6,395 nucleotides of DNA, from assembly GCA_050946775.1 (NCBI GenBank), contig JBMNVL010000109.1, forward strand, positions 1-6,395. Direction: 5' to 3'. The notes under the pieces are model-generated. The model did no database searches. It had not been told where the DNA came from and saw only the letters and a program-made list of their open reading frames with translations. Source of the DNA: UMGS1474 sp050946775 (GTDB taxonomy: Bacteria; Bacillota; Clostridia; Oscillospirales; Acutalibacteraceae). How positions within the stretch are numbered: position 1 is the stretch's first letter; every line of letters starts with the position of its first letter. Made by a program: the position numbers and the translations under genes. This document shows, one piece after another, positions 1 to 5,598 of this stretch.

Positions 1-1676
1 TGACGCAGATCGTCCGAGCGTTTTTTGGCGTCCGATTCGGCGGTTTGCGCCTGCGCGCGGGCAGTTTGCGCATCGGCCAGCTCCTGTTCCAGCTGCTGGC
101 GCTGCTCCTCCAATTGGGAGACCACGTCTTCCATCCGGCGATTTTCCGCCGACACCAGCGATCTCGCCCGTTCGACCAGAGCGTCGTCCATCCCCAGACG
201 GCTGGAAATGGCAAAGGCGTTGGATCGACCCGGCACGCCCACCAGCAGCCGGTAGGTCGGCCGCAGGGTCGCCACGTCGAATTCGCAGCTGCCGTTTTCC
301 ACACCGGCGGTATGCACGGCGTATTCCTTCAGCTCGGCGTAGTGGGTGGTGGCGACGATCCGGGCGTCCTGTTGTCGCAAACGCTCCAAAATGGCGATCG
401 CCAGCGCCGCGCCTTCCACCGGGTCGGTTCCGGCGCCCAGCTCGTCAAGCAGCACCAGACTGCCGGTCGAGGCGTCTTTCAGGATTTTCACCAGATTGGT
501 CATATGCGCCGAGAAGGTGGACAGCGATTGCTCGATCGACTGCTCGTCGCCGATATCCGCCAGCACCCGGTCAAACACCGAAACGGTGCTGCCGTCGCTG
601 ACCGGCGGCATCAGCCCGCACATGGTCATCAGCGTCAGCAGGCCGACGGTTTTCAAGGTGACGGTCTTGCCGCCGGTATTCGGCCCGGTGATGACCAGGG
701 TATCGAACCGGTCGCCCAGCTCCACGTCGATGGGGACGACCTTATCGGGGTCGATCAGGGGATGACGCGCTTTTTTCAGCCGGATGATCCCGTCGTCGGT
801 CACAGTAGGCATACCGCCCTTCATCTGGTAACCCAGCCGCGCCTTGGCAAAGATCAGGTTGAGCTCCACCAACACTTCATAATCCTGGGCGATGGCGTCG
901 CCGAACTGCGCGACCTCGGCCGACAGCGCCTGCAGGATCCGCTCGATCTCGGCCTGCTCCTGTCCTTGCAGCAGCTTGATGTCGTTGTTGGCGTTGACGA
1001 CCCCCATCGGCTCAACGAACAGGGTGGCGCCGGTGCCGGAGGAATCGTGCACCAGTCCCGGTACGTCGGCGCGATGCTCGGCCTTGACCGGCACCACGAA
1101 TCTCCCGTCCCGGATGGTCACGATGGATTCCTGCAAAAATTTTTGATAGGCGGGGGAGTGGATCATATGATCCAGCTGTTCCCGCACCCTTTGCGACGCC
1201 GCCCGGATCTTGCGCCGGATATCCCGCAGGGTGGACGAGGCCTCGTCCGCCATCTGCTCCTCCGACAGGATGGACGCGGTGATCTTATCCTCCAGATACC
1301 GGTTGGGCGCCAGCACCGAAAACCGGTCGTCCAGACAACTGGAGATCCCCTCGCAATGGGCGCGCCATTCGGTAACCGACCGGATGCTGCGCAGCGTCGC
1401 GGCCACGTCGAGCAGTTCCCGCATGGAAAGCGCGGCGCCGGCCTGCGCCCGGCGAATAGCGGAATTGTTGTTTTTCAGCTGCCCGAAGGATGGACTGCCG
1501 AAGCGTTCCATCATCGTAAAAGCGGCGCCGGTCTCATCCTGCAGCCGCTTGACCTCGCTGAGCACCGGGACCGGGCGCAGATCCCGGGCGGCCTGCGCCG
1601 CGTCCGGTCCGTTGGTCTGCCCGGCCAACAGCTCGAGGATCTTATCCAGCTCCAGTATTCGTTCGTGCCGGTCCAT
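1..1676 (-). CDS. mutS2: Endonuclease MutS2, MutS-family ATPase (3' end cut by window)
   Basis: MutS2 is a MutS-family ATPase without the mismatch-recognition domain. In Firmicutes it is linked to control of recombination and to splitting collided ribosomes. The first 558 residues are visible; the family is about 780 long, so some 230 residues are missing, including the expected C-terminal Smr nuclease domain. Residues 1-320 are the helical core and clamp, with the family stretch DGRFVVPVKAEHR at 190-202. Walker A is GPNTGGKT at 331-338, followed by STFSAHM at 386-392, Walker B LVLLDELGAGTDP at 407-419 and ATTHY at 442-446, whose His is the ATPase H-loop. GVPGRSNAFAISSRLG (480-495) is a MutS2 signature. 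From about 515 the protein is a Q/E/A-rich coiled coil. The ATG at 1676 has AGGTG five bases upstream and its own promoter. The frame is open throughout. This identification is secure from the motifs. Confidence 0.96.
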   Translation of the reverse strand, partial: MDRHERILELDKILELLAGQTNGPDAAQAARDLRPVPVLSEVKRLQDETGAAFTMMERFGSPSFGQLKNNNSAIRRAQAGAALSMRELLDVAATLRSIRSVTEWRAHCEGISSCLDDRFSVLAPNRYLEDKITASILSEEQMADEASSTLRDIRRKIRAASQRVREQLDHMIHSPAYQKFLQESIVTIRDGRFVVPVKAEHRADVPGLVHDSSGTGATLFVEPMGVVNANNDIKLLQGQEQAEIERILQALSAEVAQFGDAIAQDYEVLVELNLIFAKARLGYQMKGGMPTVTDDGIIRLKKARHPLIDPDKVVPIDVELGDRFDTLVITGPNTGGKTVTLKTVGLLTLMTMCGLMPPVSDGSTVSVFDRVLADIGDEQSIEQSLSTFSAHMTNLVKILKDASTGSLVLLDELGAGTDPVEGAALAIAILERLRQQDARIVATTHYAELKEYAVHTAGVENGSCEFDVATLRPTYRLLVGVPGRSNAFAISSRLGMDDALVERARSLVSAENRRMEDVVSQLEEQRQQLEQELADAQTARAQAQTAESDAKKRSDDLR

Positions 1677-1717
1677 GGTATCACCTGCCGTTCAATAGAA
1701 TTACACGCACGCCTTTT

Positions 1718-1746
1718 AGTATAGCACACCCGTACCGTTCTTTCAA
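1718..1746 (-). promoter_or_regulatory. Sigma-A type promoter of mutS2
   Basis: On the minus strand a -35 box TTGAAA (1746-1741) and a -10 box TATACT (1723-1718) are separated by exactly 17 bases. The -10 is preceded by TGC, giving an extended -10 (TGCTATACT). Both hexamers differ from consensus at one position. Transcription would begin near 1711, leaving a leader of about 35 bases before the mutS2 ATG. The promoter lies just after the terminator of the upstream gene, so mutS2 appears to be an independent transcription unit. The call rests on sequence match only. Confidence 0.85.
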
Positions 1747-1772
1747 GGCAAACATAAGAGATTTCTCCCCGT

Positions 1773-1815
1773 AAAAAAGCACGATAAACGGACGCCGCCG
1801 CTTATCGTGCTTTTT
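1773..1815 (-). terminator. Intrinsic terminator after the E2-like gene
   Basis: Positions 1774-1787 and 1802-1815 form a perfect 14-base inverted repeat (arm AAAAAGCACGATAA on the minus strand). The 14 bases between them can extend the stem by four more pairs (GCGG with CCGT, one of them G-U), leaving a six-base loop at 1792-1797. The stem is followed on the minus strand by a run of six T (1778-1773). It starts four bases after the stop codon of the E2-like gene and probably ends the whole phoH-to-E2 transcription unit. A T-rich run on the other side means it could also stop transcription on the plus strand, although no plus-strand gene is seen here. Confidence 0.9.
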
Positions 1816-1819
1816 GAAT

Positions 1820-2680
1820 TTATTTTTTCTTTTTGATCACCGCGTTGGGGTCGGGAACGACCGTCTCCGGCGGCTGCTCCAGAATCTCGGGGTGTTCCAG
1901 GATTTTGCGGAACTTGCGGAAAGCAATCGCAAAATACGCTCCCGAGCAGATCCGCTCGTCCATCGTCACACCGATGGGCAGACACCGCTCGAAGACGATT
2001 TCGCTGCCCACCCGTTTGGGAACCTCCCGCATATTGCCGATTGCCAAAAAGATGCTGGTAGTGCCGAAATCGTAGCAGTGGTGCAGAATATGGTTGGTTT
2101 TGATACTGGCCAGATTGGTGATGCCCAGACTCATATGGAAGGGACTCGCGTCAATGATCGACTTGGGCAGCCAGCCGTGCTTATCCATCCATTTGAGGAC
2201 CGGTACGCCAACCCGCAGCAGACCGGGGATTCTCAGCAGCTTGGTAATCAGCTCATCGGTGCTGTTTTCCGACTCGTTGCTCTGGTTGTCCTCGATGTAT
2301 TTGGTGATCTTTTCATTGACGTCGAAAATGGTGTCGTGGATATCGAAATAACACTTGGACATGGTGCCGTGGGTCGCCGATCCGGCCTTGAGCACCACCA
2401 TGCCGACCGCCAGCTCGTTGCGGGCATACAGCCGCTTGTTGACCACGAACCGGTTCAGCTCGGGAAATTCCGCCACCGTGCGCAGATACGCCGCAATGAT
2501 CAGCGCCAGGTGGCTGGTGCGAAAGCCTTCCTTGCGTTTTTGGTTGAGATACTCGTGCAAAGGCGCCTGCGGGATGTTGATGGTGGTCATATTCATGGCG
2601 TCGATACGCCGCGCCATGATATGGGCGCCAACGGTATACATCGGGTCGGTGCCTTTGAGCTTATACGCGTCTTTTCTCAT
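1820..2680 (-). CDS. Stand-alone 2-oxo acid dehydrogenase E2 / CAT-fold acyltransferase-like protein, catalytic motif altered
   Basis: The 286 residues resemble only the catalytic domain of dihydrolipoamide acyltransferases (E2), a fold shared with chloramphenicol acetyltransferase. Support comes from the order of blocks: an N-terminal helix with MARRIDAMN (22-30), a helix and strand around HLALIIAAYLRTVAEFPELNRF (57-78), SPFHMSLGITNLASI (179-193), DFGTTSIFLAIGNMREVP (204-221) and the C-terminal block IGVTMDERICSGAYFA (236-251). The last block aligns with the E2 active-site motif DHRxxDG, but His is Glu242 and Asp is Ser246. No lipoyl domain or E3-binding domain precedes it, and no E1 or E3 gene is nearby. 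It ends in a lysine-rich tail (KKKK). The ATG at 2680 follows AAGGAAGGG with good spacing. The gene lies 48 bases after recO and ends at a strong terminator. Homologues of this shape are, as I recall, common in clostridia; their substrate is unknown to me. Confidence 0.85.
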   Translation of the reverse strand: MRKDAYKLKGTDPMYTVGAHIMARRIDAMNMTTINIPQAPLHEYLNQKRKEGFRTSHLALIIAAYLRTVAEFPELNRFVVNKRLYARNELAVGMVVLKAGSATHGTMSKCYFDIHDTIFDVNEKITKYIEDNQSNESENSTDELITKLLRIPGLLRVGVPVLKWMDKHGWLPKSIIDASPFHMSLGITNLASIKTNHILHHCYDFGTTSIFLAIGNMREVPKRVGSEIVFERCLPIGVTMDERICSGAYFAIAFRKFRKILEHPEILEQPPETVVPDPNAVIKKKK

Positions 2681-2704
2681 TGTCGTCCCTTCCTTTATAA
2701 TCCC

Positions 2705-2732
2705 TCTTTAATGATCGTTCGTGCTATGTCAA
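2705..2732 (-). promoter_or_regulatory. Possible weak promoter between recO and the E2-like gene
   Basis: A perfect -35 hexamer TTGACA (2732-2727, minus strand) overlaps the recO stop codon. The best hexamer at an acceptable distance is TAAAGA (2710-2705, 16-base spacer), which matches the -10 consensus poorly (three of six). It could give the E2-like gene some expression independent of the upstream operon, or the -35 match may be chance. The 48-base gap is also compatible with simple read-through from recO. Confidence 0.25.
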
Positions 2733-3508
2733 AGCGACGGGTCGCTGTTGCTTTTTGGAGATAGCGGCGTTTGCAGTGAATGGTAAAAATCCAGCGTGTG
2801 AAAACCGCGGCCGAGCTGCGCCAGTAGAAATTGCTCGCAGACGGCGGCCAGCGAACGCCTCTCGGCGTCGGGAATGTTGAAGAAAAACGCCTTTTCCAGC
2901 GGCACGTTCAAAACGTGGCGCATCGCCGCCAGCACGGTGCCGGACAACGGCGCCGAGCCGGGAAGAGGGGTGCAGTCCGAGCAGCGCAGCGTTCCCGCCG
3001 TAAGCGACAGATACATCGGCTTGCCGCCGCCAGCGCCGCATCCGCCGCATCCGGTCAGATCGGGCATATATCCCGCCAGCGCCAGCATCCGCAGCTCGGT
3101 GACCGCTTTGATCTGGTCGATGGGGTATTTGCCGTCGCCCAGCAGATGCAGGGCGTTGAGATCCAGCCGCAGCCAGTCCTCCGCCGGCTCTTCCCGCGGC
3201 GCCAGCAGATCGGTCAGCTCGCACAGATACTGCGCCGCCGCCAGCCGTTCCACGTCCGCCCGCAGTTCAAAAAACACGTGCAGCGGCTCGGATTCGTCGA
3301 TTATGTACTTCTCCCGCCCGCGGTAAAGGGTCAAGCGGGAGTGGGTGAGCAGTTGGGTCGCCGGTCCGTGGCGGCTTTTGATCCGCTGGGCGCCGCGGGC
3401 GGAAGCCCGCACCACGCCGCATTCCCGGGTAAGCGCCGTGACGAACCGGTCGGATTCACCGATATTGTTGTTTTCCCGAATAATCAGGGCGTCGGTCGTC
3501 ACCCTCAT
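2729..3508 (-). CDS. recO: DNA repair protein RecO
   Basis: RecO works with RecR (and RecF) to load RecA onto SSB-coated single-stranded DNA during gap repair. It is cytoplasmic and acts at the nucleoid. The protein has 259 residues, the usual family length. The N-terminal OB-fold covers about 1-80, beginning MRVTTDALIIRE, with ESDRFVTALTRECG at 18-31 as the recognisable block. A helical region follows, with a four-cysteine zinc site CxxC...CxxC at C154, C157, C176 and C179. The frame is open for 47 more codons upstream, but the ATG at 3508 is preferred because RecO homology begins there and AGGAGG lies nine bases before it. The upstream extension reads across the yqzL-like gene in another frame. 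The start lies inside that gene, so the two are probably translationally coupled. Confidence 0.95.
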   Translation of the reverse strand: MRVTTDALIIRENNNIGESDRFVTALTRECGVVRASARGAQRIKSRHGPATQLLTHSRLTLYRGREKYIIDESEPLHVFFELRADVERLAAAQYLCELTDLLAPREEPAEDWLRLDLNALHLLGDGKYPIDQIKAVTELRMLALAGYMPDLTGCGGCGAGGGKPMYLSLTAGTLRCSDCTPLPGSAPLSGTVLAAMRHVLNVPLEKAFFFNIPDAERRSLAAVCEQFLLAQLGRGFHTLDFYHSLQTPLSPKSNSDPSL

Positions 3509-3626
3509 GCTCCACAGCCTCCTGTGTTGCCGTCTCCTCGGCAGGATCGATCCCGCGATAGCGCAGATAGTCGGCCACCCGGCCGGTTTGGGTAAATACG
3601 TTCCATAAACTGGGTCGATCGGGCAT
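3456..3626 (-). CDS. yqzL: YqzL-like small protein
   Basis: This is a 56-codon gene between era and recO, the position of yqzL in Bacillus. The product begins MPDRPSLWNVFTQTGRVADY and continues LRYRG (21-25). The pattern LW..F..TG...DYL.YR matches what I recall of the YqzL family (short proteins with W..F..TG.I..YL). The C-terminal half (29-56) is acidic then basic, and looks disordered and poorly conserved. Function is unknown; it is presumably cytoplasmic, with no signal peptide or membrane segment. Support for translation is good: AAGGAG eight bases upstream of the ATG at 3626, better than for several neighbours. The last 53 bases overlap recO in another frame. It is shorter than most gene-calling cut-offs and is easily hidden by the N-terminal extension of the recO frame. 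Confidence 0.82.
   Translation of the reverse strand: MPDRPSLWNVFTQTGRVADYLRYRGIDPAEETATQEAVEHEGDDRRPDYSGKQQYR
3518..3523 (-). promoter_or_regulatory. Ribosome binding site fixing the recO start
   Basis: AGGAGG, a perfect core match to the anti-Shine-Dalgarno sequence, ends nine bases before the ATG at 3508. It lies within the yqzL-like coding region. It decides for this start over the ATG of the longer open frame at 3649, which lacks a comparable site. Confidence 0.85.
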
Positions 3627-3634
3627 CGGATCGT

Positions 3635-3640
3635 CTCCTT
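3635..3640 (-). promoter_or_regulatory. Ribosome binding site of the yqzL-like gene
   Basis: AAGGAG at the end of an A-rich run, with an eight-base spacer to the ATG at 3626. It supports real translation of this small frame, because there is no other start at a suitable distance downstream. Confidence 0.85.
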
Positions 3641-3644
3641 TTTT

Positions 3645-3666
3645 CTCATGCTGCTTTTATCATGAG
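3645..3666 (-). other. Small inverted repeat in the era-yqzL gap
   Basis: CTCATG and CATGAG (3666-3661 and 3650-3645 on the minus strand) can form a six-pair stem with a ten-base loop. After a two-base bulge on the left side it could be extended by TTTT pairing with AAAA. It lies in the 77-base gap after era, just before the yqzL-like ribosome binding site. It has no T-run on the minus strand, so it is not a terminator. It might be a weak RNA stem or a processing site, or chance. Confidence 0.3.
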
Positions 3667-3703
3667 CGAAAAGAAGGCGTTTATACCCGGAAAAGACTGG
3701 CGA

Positions 3704-4612
3704 TCACTCCCGGTAGCCGAAGCTGTTGAGCAGTCCCTGCCGGTTGCGCCAATCCTCCTTGACCTTGACCCAGCATTGCAAATTGACCTTGGCGCCAAAG
3801 AGCGTTTCCATCTCGGCGCGCGCCGCCGACGCGATCTGCTTGAGCATGGCGCCCCGTTTGCCGATGACCATCCCCTTATGGGTGTCTCTTTCGCAGAAAA
3901 TGTTGGCCTCGATATCCAGGATAGTGCCGCGATCGGTCTCCCGCTCGGACATCTGTTCCACCACCACGGCGATCCCGTGCGGGATCTCCTGGCGCAGGGA
4001 CAACAGCATCTGCTCCCGGATCAGCTCCGCCGCCAGCACCCGCTCGGGCTGATCGCTGACGGTATCGTCGGGGAAGAAGTGAGGGCTTTCAAACGCGTAT
4101 TTCGACAGCAGACCGATCAGCTCGTCCACGCCTTCGCCGGTCAGAGCCGATACCGGCAGGATCTCGTCGAAGGCGTATTGCTCCCGCCAGGCGTCGATGC
4201 AGGCCAGCAGAGCGGTTTTGTCCTCCAGCGTGTCGATCTTGTTGATCACCAGGATCGCCGGCAGCTTTTGCTGGCGGAACTGGGCGATCAGCGCCTCTTC
4301 CTCCGGCCGGATATGGGTGGAGCATTCCGCCACCATCACCGCCGCGTCTACACCCGAGACCGCCTCGGTGATGGATTTGACCATAAAATCGCCCAGTCTG
4401 GTACGGGGGCGGTGGTTGCCGGGGGTATCGAGGAAGACCAGTTGGGTCTGATCGCGGGTCAACACCCCCATGATGCGGTTGCGGGTGGTCTGCGGCTTGT
4501 CCGAAACGATGGCGACCTTGCGGCCGACCATGGCGTTAAGAAGAGAAGATTTGCCCACGTTGGGGCGACCTACCAGCGCGATAAACGCCGAAAGGGAAGG
4601 AGAATCCGGCAT
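3704..4612 (-). CDS. era: GTPase Era, 30S ribosome assembly factor
   Basis: Era binds GTP and the 3' end of 16S rRNA and helps mature the small ribosomal subunit; it is essential or near-essential in many bacteria. The product has 302 residues, the normal length. G1 is GRPNVGKS (15-22), G2 lies around TTRN (42-45), G3 is DTPG (62-65), G4 is NKID (124-127) and G5 is SAL (155-157). The C-terminal KH RNA-binding domain carries the loop GKRG (251-254) within GMVIGKRGAMLKQI. The frame is open back to a GTG at 4633 that overlaps the dgkA stop, but the ATG at 4612 is chosen because AAAGG lies at the right distance and the family starts about 15 residues before G1. The gap to dgkA is 17 bases. YbeY, two genes upstream, acts in the same 16S rRNA 3'-end pathway. 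Confidence 0.98.
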   Translation of the reverse strand: MPDSPSLSAFIALVGRPNVGKSSLLNAMVGRKVAIVSDKPQTTRNRIMGVLTRDQTQLVFLDTPGNHRPRTRLGDFMVKSITEAVSGVDAAVMVAECSTHIRPEEEALIAQFRQQKLPAILVINKIDTLEDKTALLACIDAWREQYAFDEILPVSALTGEGVDELIGLLSKYAFESPHFFPDDTVSDQPERVLAAELIREQMLLSLRQEIPHGIAVVVEQMSERETDRGTILDIEANIFCERDTHKGMVIGKRGAMLKQIASAARAEMETLFGAKVNLQCWVKVKEDWRNRQGLLNSFGYRE

Positions 4613-4616
4613 AATA

Positions 4617-4625
4617 CCATCCTTT
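4617..4625 (-). promoter_or_regulatory. Ribosome binding site fixing the era start
   Basis: AAAGGATGG on the minus strand places AAAGG eight bases before the ATG at 4612. The competing GTG at 4633, which overlaps the dgkA stop as GTGA, has no purine-rich site upstream. This decides for the ATG. Confidence 0.75.
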
Positions 4626-4629
4626 AAAA

Positions 4630-5085
4630 TCACGGTTTGTTATACTTACGAAACACCAAAAACGCCGTCGGCGGTAAAGACAGGCCCAGCAAGACCGGTT
4701 TGACCGGATGCGCGGCGAAATCAAGGCCCATGGCGGCAAAGCCTTCCGCCCGGGTGAGCAGACACACTGCCACGCCGATCGCCGTCAAAGCGCAAAGCAA
4801 AACGGCGCCCGCCGCGGCGTCCTTGGCGGCTTTGGCGAGAGGATGCTTATCCGGGCTGGCCAGATCGACCGCCCGTTCAACGGCGGTGTTGATCGCCTCG
4901 GCCGCCAAAACGGCGCCCACCGTCAGTACCAGCGCCGCCCATTCGCCGGGGGAACGCAGAAAATACGGCGAGATGCAGAATACGTAGAACGCCGTCGCCA
5001 GATGAAAGCGGAAATGCCACTCCCGGCGCAGACATTCGCCGATGCCGCAAAGGGCGCACCAAAACCCGCGCAGTGCCCGTTTCAT
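4630..5085 (-). CDS. dgkA: Diacylglycerol kinase / undecaprenol kinase family membrane protein
   Basis: A small integral membrane lipid kinase. In Gram-positive bacteria this family mainly phosphorylates undecaprenol, feeding the lipid carrier pool for cell-wall synthesis; B. subtilis calls it dgkA. The signature AEAINTAVERAVDL (62-75) holds the metal- and substrate-binding residues Glu63, Asn66, Glu70 and Asp74. It is followed by HPLAKAAKDAAAGAVLL (81-97), also typical. Membrane segments are predicted by eye at about 25-43, 48-66 and 92-110. At 151 residues it is longer than the usual 120-130 because of a C-terminal extension with a fourth hydrophobic stretch (about 128-146) ending RKYNKP. 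The ATG at 5085 is three bases after the ybeY stop. The ribosome site is weak (AGGA 13 bases away), so coupling to ybeY is likely. Undecaprenol specificity is family knowledge, not visible here. Confidence 0.92.
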   Translation of the reverse strand: MKRALRGFWCALCGIGECLRREWHFRFHLATAFYVFCISPYFLRSPGEWAALVLTVGAVLAAEAINTAVERAVDLASPDKHPLAKAAKDAAAGAVLLCALTAIGVAVCLLTRAEGFAAMGLDFAAHPVKPVLLGLSLPPTAFLVFRKYNKP

Positions 5086-5088
5086 CGC

Positions 5089-5598
5089 TTACGCGTTGTC
5101 CTGCGGCAGATAATAGCTTTCGCCGCGGGGCAGTCCCACCGACTGCATGACGACTTCCTCGCGTTCCCGCATCCGCACCGCTTCCAGACCGCCGCTCACG
5201 TGGTCGTATCCCAGCAGATGCAGCATGGAGTGAACCGTCAGATACCCGATCTCCCGCTGCAGGGAATGCCCGTACTGCTCGGCCTGGGCGATGGCCTGCT
5301 CGACCGACAGCACGATATCGCCCAGCATCTGGGCGCCGGTTTCGGGATTGATGTCGTAAACGCCGTTTTCGCCCAGAGGAAAGCTGAGCACGTCGGTAGA
5401 CGCGTCGATTTTGCGCTGGTCGCGGTTGATCTGGCGGATCTGATCGTTGTCCACCAGCGACACGTCGACCTGCGCCGGGCCCTCAAATTCCTCCGCCTGC
5501 AGCACCGCGTGACAGCAGCGGCGGATCAGCAAACGAACGCCCGTGGGAATCTTTACGGTTTTTTGCTTGTTTTCAATGACGACTTTGATTTTTTCCAT
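5089..5598 (-). CDS. ybeY: Endoribonuclease YbeY, rRNA maturation factor
   Basis: YbeY is a zinc-dependent single-strand endoribonuclease in the UPF0054 family. It takes part in 16S rRNA 3'-end maturation and 70S ribosome quality control. The 169-residue product has the metal motif HSMLHLLGYDH (His123, His127, His133, spacing H-x3-H-x5-H), preceded by DVLSFP (69-74) and GDIVLS (93-98), both conserved family blocks. The frame is open 29 codons further upstream to 5685. The ATG at 5598 is chosen because MEKIKVVIEN begins the YbeY-like beta strand and gives the normal length. The ribosome site there is not strong (GAGAG very close, AGGGA 15 bases away), so ATGs at 5622 or 5634 cannot be excluded. 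It overlaps the 3' end of phoH by 26 bases, suggesting translational coupling. The phoH-ybeY pair is widely conserved. Confidence 0.95.
   Translation of the reverse strand: MEKIKVVIENKQKTVKIPTGVRLLIRRCCHAVLQAEEFEGPAQVDVSLVDNDQIRQINRDQRKIDASTDVLSFPLGENGVYDINPETGAQMLGDIVLSVEQAIAQAEQYGHSLQREIGYLTVHSMLHLLGYDHVSGGLEAVRMREREEVVMQSVGLPRGESYYLPQDNA

Noticed and set aside
45..1724. A 559-codon open frame on the plus strand across the mutS2 region
   Set aside because: It is antisense to mutS2, which has unmistakable motifs over its whole length. The product is rich in His, Gln, Gly and Arg with no recognisable domain, as expected from the complement of GC-biased codons.
1814..2764. A 316-codon plus-strand frame opposite the E2-like gene
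   Set aside because: No domain pattern and no plausible ribosome site. The minus-strand frame has fold motifs, a good ribosome site and a terminator.
3509..3649. A longer RecO starting at 3649 (47 extra residues)
   Set aside because: The extension does not resemble RecO, there is no proper ribosome site before 3649, and the stretch is explained by the yqzL-like gene in another frame.
3681..3686. TATAAA in the era-yqzL gap as a promoter -10 box
   Set aside because: No -35 box at 16-18 bases upstream (the hexamers there are AGTGAT-like), so it is not supported as a promoter.
3662..4627. A 321-codon plus-strand frame opposite era
   Set aside because: It is antisense to a complete Era with all five G motifs and a KH domain. 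The composition is typical of a shadow frame.
4613..4633. A GTG start for era at 4633 overlapping the dgkA stop as GTGA
   Set aside because: It has no ribosome site, whereas the ATG at 4612 has AAAGG eight bases upstream and gives the family's usual N-terminus.
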